This document shows positions 14,241-21,751 of a stretch of DNA of 64,000 nucleotides, one piece after another (within the stretch, counting starts at the first letter, position 1; each line of letters starts with the position of its first letter). The position numbers and the translations under genes were made by a program. The notes beneath the pieces were generated by a model. That model did no database searches. It saw nothing but the letters and a program-made list of their open reading frames with translations, and had not been told where the DNA came from. The stretch lies in the IMG/VR virus record IMGVR_UViG_3300034175_000062, positions 36,456-100,455 of that record; one strand, given 5' to 3'. The DNA is from a virus.

Positions 14241-14519
14241 TTAGCGAGCTCCCTTATGTTCGAACCAAGCCTTAGCGATGAAGTTCTCTTCGAGGTAGGT
14301 CACGATCTTCTTCTCGGCTTCATCGTCCTCTGCGTTAGCATGAAGCTCCTCCCACGTCTTACCGCAGGCAAGCTGGAAGCCGATGATATCGTACCAGTAC
14401 TCGACCCACCGCTTTGGATGAACCTCGACACCGAGCATAGCACACAGCTCTTTGTCCACCTCTTCGAGGGGAACGACCTGTCCGGTACGCTTGGATGTTA
14501 GACTAAAGCAGTTCGGCAT
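14241..14519 (-). CDS. Unknown protein (92 aa)
   Basis: MPNCFSLTSKRTGQVVPLEE followed by DKELCAMLGVEVHPKRWVEYWYD: resembles small phage proteins that begin 'CFsLt..tGe..pl..vD..lC...g....p..y...W.d.iGf.la.Gks', a recurrent family of unknown function. GGAGGAAACGGCT precedes the ATG. Confidence 0.8.
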   Translation of the reverse strand: MPNCFSLTSKRTGQVVPLEEVDKELCAMLGVEVHPKRWVEYWYDIIGFQLACGKTWEELHANAEDDEAEKKIVTYLEENFIAKAWFEHKGAR

Positions 14520-14546
14520 AGCCGTTTCCTCCTATCCGTTACTATG

Positions 14547-14575
14547 ATACTAACACGATAGGAGGAAAACGTCAA
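14547..14575 (-). promoter_or_regulatory. sigma70-like promoter
   Basis: TTGACG, 17 bp, TAGTAT for genes 14519 and 14239. Confidence 0.8.
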
Positions 14576-14578
14576 GGG

Positions 14579-14959
14579 CTATTTCATACGCCAGACCATC
14601 AGGTACTTCTGCTCGAGATATCGAGTGTACCAGTGGTACTTGCCCTTCGCGTTGATCGCATAGAGCTGTTGGCGGAATCGTTGAGCCTCGTGGGGAGGCA
14701 TCTCGTAGATCGAATTGGCTGCGATCGGGAGCTCCATAGCATGAGCTATGATGTTCGCATATCCCTTAATCACGCTTGGCTGAGGTGAGCTGATGCCCTG
14801 CTCAGAGGGTGAAGCTGATTGGCTGGGAGATTCTACCATAGGAGAATACCACCTCTCGGACAAGGTCTTATCCTTGGTCCGAGCTAGTCGCTTGGCGAGG
14901 AGACGCTTGGGCTCCTTGATCCGCCGGTCAGCCACTCGATTCTGAAGTCTTAACGTCAT
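14579..14959 (-). CDS. Unknown basic protein (126 aa)
   Basis: Very basic N-terminus (RRIKEPKRLLAKRLARTKDK), Ser/Pro-rich linker (SPSQSASPSEQGISSPQPS), then a helical C-terminal part with YHWYTRYLEQKYLMVWRMK. GGAGGATGT precedes the ATG. Possibly nucleic-acid binding. Confidence 0.75.
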   Translation of the reverse strand: MTLRLQNRVADRRIKEPKRLLAKRLARTKDKTLSERWYSPMVESPSQSASPSEQGISSPQPSVIKGYANIIAHAMELPIAANSIYEMPPHEAQRFRQQLYAINAKGKYHWYTRYLEQKYLMVWRMK

Positions 14960-14984
14960 ACATCCTCCATGCTACGTATAACCT

Positions 14985-15013
14985 ATTTTATACACATGAC
15001 TGGATAAAGTAAA
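14985..15013 (-). promoter_or_regulatory. sigma70-like promoter (variant -35)
   Basis: TTTACT, 17 bp, TAAAAT for the gene at 14579-14959. Confidence 0.65.
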
Positions 15014-15025
15014 GGCCTTATTACC

Positions 15026-15054
15026 TTGACAATTTACTCGATGCTGTATATAAT
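15026..15054 (+). promoter_or_regulatory. Perfect consensus sigma70 promoter, plus strand
   Basis: TTGACA, 17 bp, TATAAT. It faces away from the minus-strand early genes and points into a stretch without a supported gene. Confidence 0.8.
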
Positions 15055-15060
15055 GCCTAT

Positions 15061-15267
15061 GGCCTTTCAAACACAGTAGTATGATCAGTTAGAAGGGATC
15101 TGAGAGGATCTAACTGATAGATTGTTAGTCCTACCATATCAGTGGTAAGTGACTCAGAGGGCACTCAGATTAACTACAGCATAGGGATATGAGATGTATG
15201 TACGTGTATGCTGTATCTGTCTTACGCACAAACAAAAAGAGGGAACCCATTGCTGAGCTCCCTCTTT
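15061..15267 (+). ncRNA. Candidate small RNA from a perfect promoter
   Basis: The consensus promoter at 15026-15054 would start an RNA near 15061. The first ATG frames stop within a few codons and none with a Shine-Dalgarno is contained here. The RNA folds into an ATCAGTTAGA/TCTAACTGAT stem (10 bp, about 15080-15114). The hairpin at 15236-15267 could end it, though on this strand it has no T-run, so the 3' end is uncertain. If it reads on, it becomes antisense to 15291-15938. Confidence 0.4.
15236..15267 (-). terminator. Rho-independent terminator of gene 15291
   Basis: AAAGAGGGA pairs with TCCCTCTTT (9 bp); on the minus strand the stem is followed by TTTTGTTTG, directly after the stop of the 15291-15938 gene. 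Confidence 0.75.
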
Positions 15268-15290
15268 GTTGGACCGAAGTGGTGTGGCTG

Positions 15291-15938
15291 TTAGGCCGTG
15301 ACCGGCTCCTTGCCGTCCACCGTCTGGCCGGGTGCGAGATCGGCCTGTTCGGCTTCCTTCTGCTCCTCGATCTTCTCGGCCACCGGCTCGGGGACCGCGA
15401 CCACGAACCCAGCGAGCTTCACCGCGTAGTCGCCGAAGTCCTTGAACTCGGCCTTGATCCAGGCGATCCGCTCTTCGTCGGTGGTGAGGGCCTGGTAAGC
15501 CGTGACCTGATCGCCGACGATCACATGGCCCCGAGCGCGATCCCAGCTGAGATCCTTACCGCGAACCCCGCGGCCGAAAGCGTCTTCGACGGTGGAGAGA
15601 TTGGGCGTTTCGCCCTGGCTGTAATAATGGGCGAAGAAGTTGGCCGCCTTCGAACCAGCCCGCTTGGGGTTCTTGGCGCAGAGCACCATCAGCGGGGTCG
15701 GCTCGTTGGAAACCTCGGTGATCGGCGCCGTCTCGGTGGTGTTTTCCGATTCGACCCGCGGCGGCGGCATCAGTTCGACCGAACCGGTCTCGGTGGAAGC
15801 ATCGGTCGAACCCGTGGTCTCGGTGTTCTCGGTGCCGGTGACGTTCGCCGTGGACTGGTTGAGGGCTGCCTTGCGGCTGCGCGATGCCTTGCGAGCCGAA
15901 TCGGGGGTCGCGGTGGGGAGCTGATCGAGGTTTGCCAT
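15291..15938 (-). CDS. Unknown protein, longer paralogue of 713-1048
   Basis: 215 aa. Residues 1-80 are Thr/Ser/Glu-rich and disordered (TGTENTETTGSTDASTETGS). Residues about 83-145 carry the shared NPKRAG...TVEDAF...DLSWDRARGHVIVG core. The C-terminal end is again acidic and disordered. GC-rich codons and its own strong terminator set it apart from the small early genes. Such abundance-type signals would suit a highly expressed, perhaps virion-associated protein, but that is inference. Confidence 0.85.
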   Translation of the reverse strand: MANLDQLPTATPDSARKASRSRKAALNQSTANVTGTENTETTGSTDASTETGSVELMPPPRVESENTTETAPITEVSNEPTPLMVLCAKNPKRAGSKAANFFAHYYSQGETPNLSTVEDAFGRGVRGKDLSWDRARGHVIVGDQVTAYQALTTDEERIAWIKAEFKDFGDYAVKLAGFVVAVPEPVAEKIEEQKEAEQADLAPGQTVDGKEPVTA

Positions 15939-15994
15939 GGTATAATTCCTTTTCTTCTTGCCGTAGGGAGGGGTTATTCCCTTCCTATGCTCCC

Positions 15995-16023
15995 TTTATA
16001 ACTTGCATTCCACCCCTTGTATA
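15995..16023 (-). promoter_or_regulatory. Probable sigma70-like promoter
   Basis: TATACA, 17 bp, TATAAA upstream of the 15291-15938 gene; one mismatch from the TTTACA form. Confidence 0.5.
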
Positions 16024-16146
16024 TAACTATTTTGAAGGTCCGTGCACTTTATTTCATGATAAGATGGTTAATAGGGATCACGCCTTATAGATCTGTGTAC
16101 AAGTATACGCGTATAGGGGAATATAGGATATGATGGGAAAAAGGCC

Positions 16147-16175
16147 TTTACAGCGAGGGGTTCTCGGATTATAAG
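16147..16175 (+). promoter_or_regulatory. sigma70-like promoter, plus strand
   Basis: TTTACA, 17 bp, TATAAG, reading into the AAA+ ATPase gene; divergent from the promoter at 15995-16023. Confidence 0.7.
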
Positions 16176-16213
16176 GGCTCTAGTTAGTTGTTAGCATGGA
16201 AGGTTACAACAGC

Positions 16214-17113
16214 ATGACCACAAACATCGGCACCATCAATCGACAGTGGAAGTCGAACGCGCGAAAGCAGGGAGCCACGCAGGATACTGGCACTGCGGTC
16301 ATCCAGTTGCGTCCCAACGAGCTCCCGGACTACAATCCGAAGGAAACCGACGCCGACATCAAGAAGAAGTTGAAGGAGCGCTTCGAGATCCTCGAAGCGA
16401 TGACCGAAGACGCCATCTCCGGTGAGGTTCGCGGTTTGATCGTATCCGGTCCTCCGGGCGTCGGTAAGACGTACCAGATCGATAAGGCGCTGGAAGAATA
16501 CGACGAGACCGGCGAGCTCTACACGACCTCATCTGGTTACGTCAAGGCGACCGGGCTCTACAAGCTGCTTTATAAGCATCGCCACAAGAACCAGATCGTA
16601 AAATTCGATGACGCTGACTCTGTCTGGTTCGACGAGAATGCGCTGAACTTCATGAAGATCGCGACCGATTCGATCAACAAGCGCATCCTGACATATGGCG
16701 CTGAATATAACATGGTCGATGACGACGGCACCCCGATCCCACGCTCCTTCGAGTTCGAGGGTTCGGCCATCTTCGTGACCAACCTCGACTTTGATCGCCA
16801 GATCGATCGCGGTACCAAGCTCGCTCCTCATATGGAAGCGATGATCAGCCGGTCCCACTATATCGATCTCGGTATGAAGACTAAGCGCGATTATCTCGTC
16901 CGCATCTATATGGTCGCCGAGCAGGGGTTCCTCAAGAACATCGGCCTTGATGACGCGATGCAGTTGGAGGTGTTGAACTACATCGCCAATAACATGGGCC
17001 ATCTCCGTGAGCTGTCCCTCCGCATGGCGCTGAAGATCGGCACCCTGCGCAAGTCGAAGCCGGCGTCCTGGGAGCGTATCGCTAACCTGACCTGCTGCCG
17101 CGGTATCTCGTAA
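16214..17113 (+). CDS. AAA+ family ATPase
   Basis: 299 aa from MTTNIGTINRQWK, whose ribosome site is GGAAGG; an ATG at 16196 is in frame but lacks one. Walker A GPPGVGKT at residues 79-86, Walker B IVKFDDAD followed by a second acidic pair, and a sensor-1-like IFVTNLD. A single AAA+ module with a helical C-terminal lid (RELSLRMALKIGTL). This layout occurs in phage ATPases of uncertain role; remodelling of replication or DNA-binding complexes is plausible. It heads a plus-strand run 16214-18317. Confidence 0.88.
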   Translation: MTTNIGTINRQWKSNARKQGATQDTGTAVIQLRPNELPDYNPKETDADIKKKLKERFEILEAMTEDAISGEVRGLIVSGPPGVGKTYQIDKALEEYDETGELYTTSSGYVKATGLYKLLYKHRHKNQIVKFDDADSVWFDENALNFMKIATDSINKRILTYGAEYNMVDDDGTPIPRSFEFEGSAIFVTNLDFDRQIDRGTKLAPHMEAMISRSHYIDLGMKTKRDYLVRIYMVAEQGFLKNIGLDDAMQLEVLNYIANNMGHLRELSLRMALKIGTLRKSKPASWERIANLTCCRGIS

Positions 17114-17115
17114 CG

Positions 17116-17301
17116 ATGCCAAGCTATACCGGCAAGACAAAGCCGATTAAGCGCCCTATAGTAGCGTGCTTGGGCCACCCGAACAGTCACAATCGGGTGG
17201 TCCTCGTACTGGAATGCGGTCATCGAGTGAGTCGCGATAAGCGTGGCGCACCATCGACCAACGTCGTATGTTCGGAGTGCAGCAATGGTAGAAATCGATA
17301 A
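17116..17301 (+). CDS. Small zinc-binding protein (61 aa)
   Basis: Has LECGHRVSR and, about 18 residues later, VCSECSN: C-x-H...C-x2-C, a small treble-clef or zinc-ribbon arrangement. Begins two bases after the ATPase stop, so probably co-translated. Confidence 0.75.
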   Translation: MPSYTGKTKPIKRPIVACLGHPNSHNRVVLVLECGHRVSRDKRGAPSTNVVCSECSNGRNR

Positions 17302-17776
17302 CACCGAAGTCAAAAAGCTGTGGAACCTCTACGGCGGGTCGCAGCATGGTCCCCATGTCGAGCAGTACTTCATCGAGGAGCAGAAGTTCTACATCTTCGC
17401 TCGTGAGCTGATCATCGCTGCTCAGAATAAGGCGATGGATGCGCTTGCTGAAGATCTGACCAGCCGCGATCTGCCTGGTCATATTGCTGATCAGATCCGC
17501 GACTCATGCCGTGAAGTGCTCGGCAAAGTGGTGATGATCGACGACAGCATTAAGATCGCGGATGCTGTCGTTGCTAAGATCACTTCCATGATCGTTGATC
17601 ATGCCGGTCCGCCGAAGAAGTTGTTTGAAGCTTATGCGTTGGTTGAGCGCATCGCGAAGATGGGCTGGGTCAATAGCAAGCCGAACGTCGACTTCGAAGA
17701 CTTCCAGGACGAGGCAATTGCCATCACCGGTCTGGCACCGGGCGACCAACGACACGGTAACGCAAGCGAGGTATAA
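17285..17776 (+). CDS. Unknown helical protein (163 aa)
   Basis: Start MVEIDNTEVKKLWNLY follows GGAGTGCAGCA inside the end of the zinc protein gene. Nearly all helix. It shares the operon of the AAA+ ATPase and may be a partner protein; no family recognised. Confidence 0.8.
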   Translation: MVEIDNTEVKKLWNLYGGSQHGPHVEQYFIEEQKFYIFARELIIAAQNKAMDALAEDLTSRDLPGHIADQIRDSCREVLGKVVMIDDSIKIADAVVAKITSMIVDHAGPPKKLFEAYALVERIAKMGWVNSKPNVDFEDFQDEAIAITGLAPGDQRHGNASEV

Positions 17777-17777
17777 C

Positions 17778-18002
17778 ATGCACCCATACATCGGCACTAT
17801 TCTGCTGATCGTGACGTTGGCTATTCAGCTTAGCCTCCACGTTCTCTGTGCGTACCTGGTCGTCCTCGCCTGGGATACGTATCGTGGGCTGCCGAAAGGC
17901 TTCCCGATCTTCACCACTGGTATCGCACTGTTGTCGGTCATCGTCGTAAACGTGCTGTACATTCCGGTGTTCGCTAACATCATGCACATGATAAGGGGAT
18001 GA
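17778..18002 (+). CDS. Two-helix membrane protein (74 aa)
   Basis: Starts MHPYIGTILLIVTLAIQLSL; a second hydrophobic helix (GIALLSVIVVNVLYIPVF) follows a basic loop. ATG overlaps the upstream stop region. Unknown role. Confidence 0.75.
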   Translation: MHPYIGTILLIVTLAIQLSLHVLCAYLVVLAWDTYRGLPKGFPIFTTGIALLSVIVVNVLYIPVFANIMHMIRG

Positions 18003-18005
18003 TCA

Positions 18006-18317
18006 ATGGATAGGTTACACAGCATTCCGACGTATGAGGTGTCTGCCACGCCGATGACGTACGTGCTGCTCTTCATGATGCTGCTGTTCATGTTCGTCGT
18101 GGAACGATGGGTATTCAGAGCCCTTTTCAGCAATGCATTTCACAGCATGGTATTCTCCTACCTCTTGACGGGTTTTGCCTTTCTTGCACTCCCTATGTCA
18201 CTTCTTGTCCCTGCTACTAATGCACTGGGGGTGATCTGGTTGACTGTCACGTGGCCGGTATGGATGATCTTTACGTTTATGCCGAACTGGCTGATCCCGT
18301 ACATCTTCACAGTCTAG
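18006..18317 (+). CDS. Multi-pass membrane protein (103 aa)
   Basis: Three to four hydrophobic helices (TYVLLFMMLLFMFVVERWVF; SMVFSYLLTGFAFLALPMSL; a Trp-rich last helix). AGGGGATGATCA precedes the ATG. With 17778-18002 it makes a pair of membrane proteins; holin, antiholin or superinfection-exclusion roles are possible but unsupported. Confidence 0.75.
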   Translation: MDRLHSIPTYEVSATPMTYVLLFMMLLFMFVVERWVFRALFSNAFHSMVFSYLLTGFAFLALPMSLLVPATNALGVIWLTVTWPVWMIFTFMPNWLIPYIFTV

Positions 18318-18346
18318 TTGACAATTTCTAGCGGCTGGTTTATCTA
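18318..18346 (+). promoter_or_regulatory. sigma70-like promoter
   Basis: TTGACA, 17 bp, TATCTA, starting at the stop codon of the membrane protein gene and serving 18366 onward. Confidence 0.65.
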
Positions 18347-18365
18347 ATAACCAGAAGGAGTGCTA

Positions 18366-18662
18366 ATGACAGAGCTGTATACGTTTGGCGACGGTAACGT
18401 TGTCGCCAAGGGCGGAATTTGGGATAAAGACGACCCCGATCTGCCAGGACTTTGCACCATCAGTTTCTTTGTGAGCGATACGCTTAATAAACTCGGTGAA
18501 GAGGTGCCGCAAGACGCATACGACGCTCTAGTCGCTGGTACGCCTGAGCTGATGCTCGGGTTCAAGAATCTCAAATCGATGGATATCTTTATCGATTGGA
18601 TGGCTATGGCTCGGACGCATTACGCTCACTGGTTAGAGCATGGAGTGGTCGATGAAACCTGA
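18366..18662 (+). CDS. Unknown acidic protein (98 aa)
   Basis: MTELYTFGDGNVVAKGGIWD; AAGGAG lies 6 bases before the ATG. Acidic, with a C-terminal helix (DIFIDWMAMARTHYAHWL). First gene of the run leading to the HAD/phosphoribosyltransferase pair. Confidence 0.8.
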   Translation: MTELYTFGDGNVVAKGGIWDKDDPDLPGLCTISFFVSDTLNKLGEEVPQDAYDALVAGTPELMLGFKNLKSMDIFIDWMAMARTHYAHWLEHGVVDET

Positions 18663-18930
18663 GTTTAACTTCGTCGGACCAGGAGTCCATGAGGTCGATA
18701 TCCTCCTCTTCATGGGTCCGATGTCCGATGACGATGGTCCGTTCCTACGGATGCCAGACAACTGGTCGTTAGCGCACGTGATGCACCACGCTGGTCTGTT
18801 TCCGAGCGTCGGCCAGGCGAAGAAGAATGGCTGGGACAAGCCGATCGAGCCGGGCTTCTCACATTTCGTCGTAACCAAGCGGAAGATCGCCGTCTGGATA
18901 CTGACTCGTTTCGAGGGTTGCTTTGAATGA
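18652..18930 (+). CDS. Unknown protein (92 aa)
   Basis: Start MKPEFNFVGPGVHEVDIL after GGAGTGGTCG, overlapping the upstream stop. A notable block FPSVGQAKKNGWDKPIEPG sits before HFVVTKRKIAVWIL, the form expected of a small domain where a Gln/Asn-rich helix follows a phosphate-like loop. No family recognised. Coupled by ATGA to the HAD gene. Confidence 0.75.
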   Translation: MKPEFNFVGPGVHEVDILLFMGPMSDDDGPFLRMPDNWSLAHVMHHAGLFPSVGQAKKNGWDKPIEPGFSHFVVTKRKIAVWILTRFEGCFE

Positions 18931-19595
18931 TTATCGGTGTCTCGCTAGACTTCTGGGGTACGATCGCGAAGCCTAATCCGAAGTACTCTACCGCTCGAAC
19001 TGCGTACTTCGCTGAGCTATTCGGTGTCGAGCCGGAGGTCGCTCATGCCAAATACGTCCAGATCAAGCGTCACGCTGACTACGCTGCCGAACACTTCGGG
19101 ACTGCGTATCATCCGATGGCTCAGATACGATCACTGTTGAACTGCGAGAAACTGACGCGCAAGGTCGATGCATGTGACGTCTATTATGATCTGATGCATC
19201 GCGTTGCTCGCTACAAACCCGTCATCTCGCCATCAATGAAAGCGCTGCTCAAGCGAGCGTCGCCGCTGTTCGTGATGGGTATCACCTCGAATACCAATTT
19301 CATACCCGGTCATGTGCTCGCGTCATTGATACCATCCACGTTTGCTGAACCGACGTGGTCTGATGTCGTCGGCATCTGCAAGCCGTCACCGGAGATATTC
19401 AACCAGACGTACCGTTCCCTCGTCACGAAGAACGGCGCTGCGATCAAGCCGTGGGAGATACTGCATATCGGTGATAACTACAGGTGTGACTACGTTGGGG
19501 CTACGCGTTTCGGCTTTCAAGGCCGTCACGTCAAGAGCGTAGAAGAAACTGAGGCTGTGCTTCAGATGATTATCGACCAGGGAGAGCTTGAATGA
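18927..19595 (+). CDS. HAD-superfamily hydrolase
   Basis: 222 aa. Motif I is SLDFWGTI (nucleophile Asp8; Trp instead of the second Asp, as in dehalogenase-like members with DxWGT/DxYGT), motif II GITSNT, motif III CKPSPEIF with Lys, motif IV IGDNYRCDYVGA. A helical cap (residues about 20-95) fits a C1 cap. Probably removes phosphate or a similar group from a small metabolite. ATGA overlap with the following phosphoribosyltransferase strongly suggests a joint pathway. Confidence 0.85.
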   Translation: MIIGVSLDFWGTIAKPNPKYSTARTAYFAELFGVEPEVAHAKYVQIKRHADYAAEHFGTAYHPMAQIRSLLNCEKLTRKVDACDVYYDLMHRVARYKPVISPSMKALLKRASPLFVMGITSNTNFIPGHVLASLIPSTFAEPTWSDVVGICKPSPEIFNQTYRSLVTKNGAAIKPWEILHIGDNYRCDYVGATRFGFQGRHVKSVEETEAVLQMIIDQGELE

Positions 19596-20461
19596 CGACT
19601 CATATGGCTATTAAGCAGTTTGGCGATCTAACCGACCAGATGAAGCGCGAGTGGGGCAGGGCGTATTCGATGTTGAAATTCGGCGATGACACCGTTGCCA
19701 AGAACTTCGCGTACAAGATGGCTGATGCGTTCTTCGACAACTACACCGATCTGTTCACAGACGACCAGCCTCAGCCGGTGATCATCCCGGCTCCCTGCAG
19801 CTCGAACGTGCCGATCGCGTCTAAGATGCTGGCGGATCACTTCATGCATCGACTCAATGCGATCATGGCTGATCGCATGCTGCCGCCTGTCGAGATGACG
19901 CTGATGCAGCGGCTGAATACGTACTACAATAACTACTGCCATCTAGAAGAGAGCGAACGGGCTCGTCTGTTGGCGCAAGACACGCTCTACATCAATCGCG
20001 ATTTTATCGCCGGCAAGCGGCTGATCTTCGTCGATGACTGTACGATCACTGGCACGCACGAGAAGAACATTATCCGTTTCTTCGATGCTCACGATCTCAA
20101 CAACGAGCTGTACTTCGTCTGTTACGCCAACTATACTGGCGCGGATCCGACTATCGAGGGGCGACTCAATCACCTCTACATCAAGTCGGCGGATGACGTG
20201 CTCCGTCAGTACTGGCGGATGTCGCTGATCGGTGAGCGGTTTATCCTGACCACTCGCGCGGTGCGTCTAATCCTCGAGGCTAACGAGGATGCGTTCCGGA
20301 GGTTCATTCACGAGTTTCCGCAGACGTTCATTAACGAGCTGTTACATGCGGCGATATCGAAAGAGTATCACCTCTACGAAGATTACACTAACAACTTCCT
20401 TTATCTGAAGGCGTGCTGTGCAAAAGAGTTGACATTTCCAAAACAACATGTTATAGTATAG
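19592..20461 (+). CDS. PRPP-dependent phosphoribosyltransferase-like protein
   Basis: 289 aa. The PRPP loop RLIFVDDCTITGTHEKN (residues 143-159; VDD 147-149, TGTH 153-156) matches type I phosphoribosyltransferases. N-terminal IIPAPCSSNVPIASKM resembles the pyrophosphate-side loop. About 130 extra C-terminal residues after the fold are helical. Coupled to the HAD gene at 18927-19595. HAD plus phosphoribosyltransferase pairs occur in predicted nucleoside-like metabolite pathways (for example ter-associated clusters); the substrate here is unknown. Confidence 0.85.
   Translation: MTTHMAIKQFGDLTDQMKREWGRAYSMLKFGDDTVAKNFAYKMADAFFDNYTDLFTDDQPQPVIIPAPCSSNVPIASKMLADHFMHRLNAIMADRMLPPVEMTLMQRLNTYYNNYCHLEESERARLLAQDTLYINRDFIAGKRLIFVDDCTITGTHEKNIIRFFDAHDLNNELYFVCYANYTGADPTIEGRLNHLYIKSADDVLRQYWRMSLIGERFILTTRAVRLILEANEDAFRRFIHEFPQTFINELLHAAISKEYHLYEDYTNNFLYLKACCAKELTFPKQHVIV
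20429..20457 (+). promoter_or_regulatory. sigma70-like promoter inside a gene end
   Basis: TTGACA, 17 bp, TATAGT, lying in the last codons of the phosphoribosyltransferase gene and reading into 20520. Confidence 0.75.
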
Positions 20462-20519
20462 TTATTGCCTGGGTTCGTCGGCTCGATGATACTCTGGCCG
20501 ACGAACCTATGGAGTTGCA

Positions 20520-21392
20520 ATGCGTCCTGATATGAAGAAGCTGCTCTGTGAGCGGCCTCGGTATGGCGGCGGTTACGATAAGCGTAATCGTGGTTACGCT
20601 AAGAACGCGTCCTTTGACGAAATGCCGACCAAACAGAGCATGTCTCGCGGTCGTCACGGCACTAAAGAGTTCGGTGAGTTCCTCGCCCCGCTGAAGCGCT
20701 TCATCAAGAAGCAGGTGGGCCGCAAGTGGAACGACGTCTTCTCCGAGATCTGTGAGCACATCAACGGTTACAATCCCGTTCAGACCCACATCCTCGAGCA
20801 CGTCGATGGCTATATCTCCATCAAGGTGCAACGTGTCAGCACCAACGAGTCGAAGACCGGCTTTGTTTCTCACGGTGGTATCCGTCCTGAGAGCAGCAGC
20901 TGGCGTCATCCTCTTCGTGCTGGTGAGTTGTACGTCGATCCGGATGATAACATCATCAAGGTGGCTAAGAACATCGTCAAGGACAAGCCGAAGCCGCCTC
21001 CTGAGAACAAGCTGAAGGTCTTCAATCGTAATCTGATCGGTGTCAAGGAAGAGGGAATCTGGTACACGATCGATCTGAAAGACTATAAGGACGGATCGAA
21101 GTGGGACTGGTGGTACGGCATCGATCCGCCGGATAAGAACCAGGATAACGTCGGCAATGCCAAGTACGGCCATTACACTCGGATCAAGCTGATCGACGGC
21201 AAGCAGTACAACGACTATTTGTACGGTTCCAACAAGAATCGCTGGGGCGACTACTTCGAGATCGGAGTCTATCTACCCTGGAATTGGCGTGGTCGTAAGG
21301 CGATCGGCCTTCGCGAGAATATCGTTGGACACCACAAGGTCCAGATGACATCCAAGCTGCTTCGGCAGCATAACCTGAAGAACGACCGATGA
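20520..21392 (+). CDS. Conserved phage protein of unknown function
   Basis: 290 aa. N-terminal PLKRFIKKQVGRKWNDVFSE and VQTHILEHVDGYISIKV are a recurring signature in phage and environmental proteins of unknown role (a '(R/K)F(I/L)..QVGR.W..V.SEI' motif). C-terminal half is Trp/Tyr-rich and beta-like, with YGHYTRIKLIDGKQYND. ATGA coupling to the DUF3307 gene. Confidence 0.8.
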   Translation: MRPDMKKLLCERPRYGGGYDKRNRGYAKNASFDEMPTKQSMSRGRHGTKEFGEFLAPLKRFIKKQVGRKWNDVFSEICEHINGYNPVQTHILEHVDGYISIKVQRVSTNESKTGFVSHGGIRPESSSWRHPLRAGELYVDPDDNIIKVAKNIVKDKPKPPPENKLKVFNRNLIGVKEEGIWYTIDLKDYKDGSKWDWWYGIDPPDKNQDNVGNAKYGHYTRIKLIDGKQYNDYLYGSNKNRWGDYFEIGVYLPWNWRGRKAIGLRENIVGHHKVQMTSKLLRQHNLKNDR

Positions 21393-21751
21393 CTATTATT
21401 CTATTGCTAGCGCTTCTGTTTACGAAGCATCTTGTATTCGACTTTATCTATCAGCCACCGTATCAGTGGCAGAATAAAGGAACGTATGGACACCTTGGTG
21501 GAATTATCCACACTGGGCAACATGTAATTGCCTCATGGTGTATCCTATTGTTCTTTACCACTTTACCTCTCTGTGCCCTTCTCTGTGCCACAGAAGCATT
21601 GATCCATTACCATATGGATTGGTTTAAGATGTGGTATAACAAGAAGAAGGGTTGGGGAGCGACCACGCACAATGAGTTCTGGATACTGACCGGAATCGAT
21701 CAGTGGGTCCATGCGATGACTTACATCCTCATGGTCGCTCTACTTCTTTAA
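21389..21751 (+). CDS. DUF3307 membrane protein
   Basis: 120 aa. KHLVFDFIYQPPYQWQNKGT, then HLGGIIHTGQHVIASW, and HYHMDWFKMW match the DUF3307 pattern: membrane helices with conserved His and Asp (HxxxDF; HxxxH) that could bind metal. Three to four membrane segments. Function unknown in phages and bacteria. Confidence 0.85.
   Translation: MTIILLLALLFTKHLVFDFIYQPPYQWQNKGTYGHLGGIIHTGQHVIASWCILLFFTTLPLCALLCATEALIHYHMDWFKMWYNKKKGWGATTHNEFWILTGIDQWVHAMTYILMVALLL

Noticed and set aside
15189-16001. 270-codon plus-strand frame after the perfect promoter
   Set aside because: It runs through a terminator and is a mirror of 15291-15938; its start has only a poorly spaced AGGG.
16214-18317. A complete anti-phage or toxin-antitoxin system around the AAA+ ATPase
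   Set aside because: The neighbours are a small zinc protein, a helical protein and membrane proteins with no recognisable effector or nuclease; the grouping alone is not evidence.
20429-20457. Terminator between the phosphoribosyltransferase and the next gene
   Set aside because: No hairpin is present; the AT-rich stretch is a sigma70-like promoter.
20451-21173. 240-codon minus-strand frame
   Set aside because: Mirror of the conserved plus-strand gene 20520-21392; no promoter or ribosome site.
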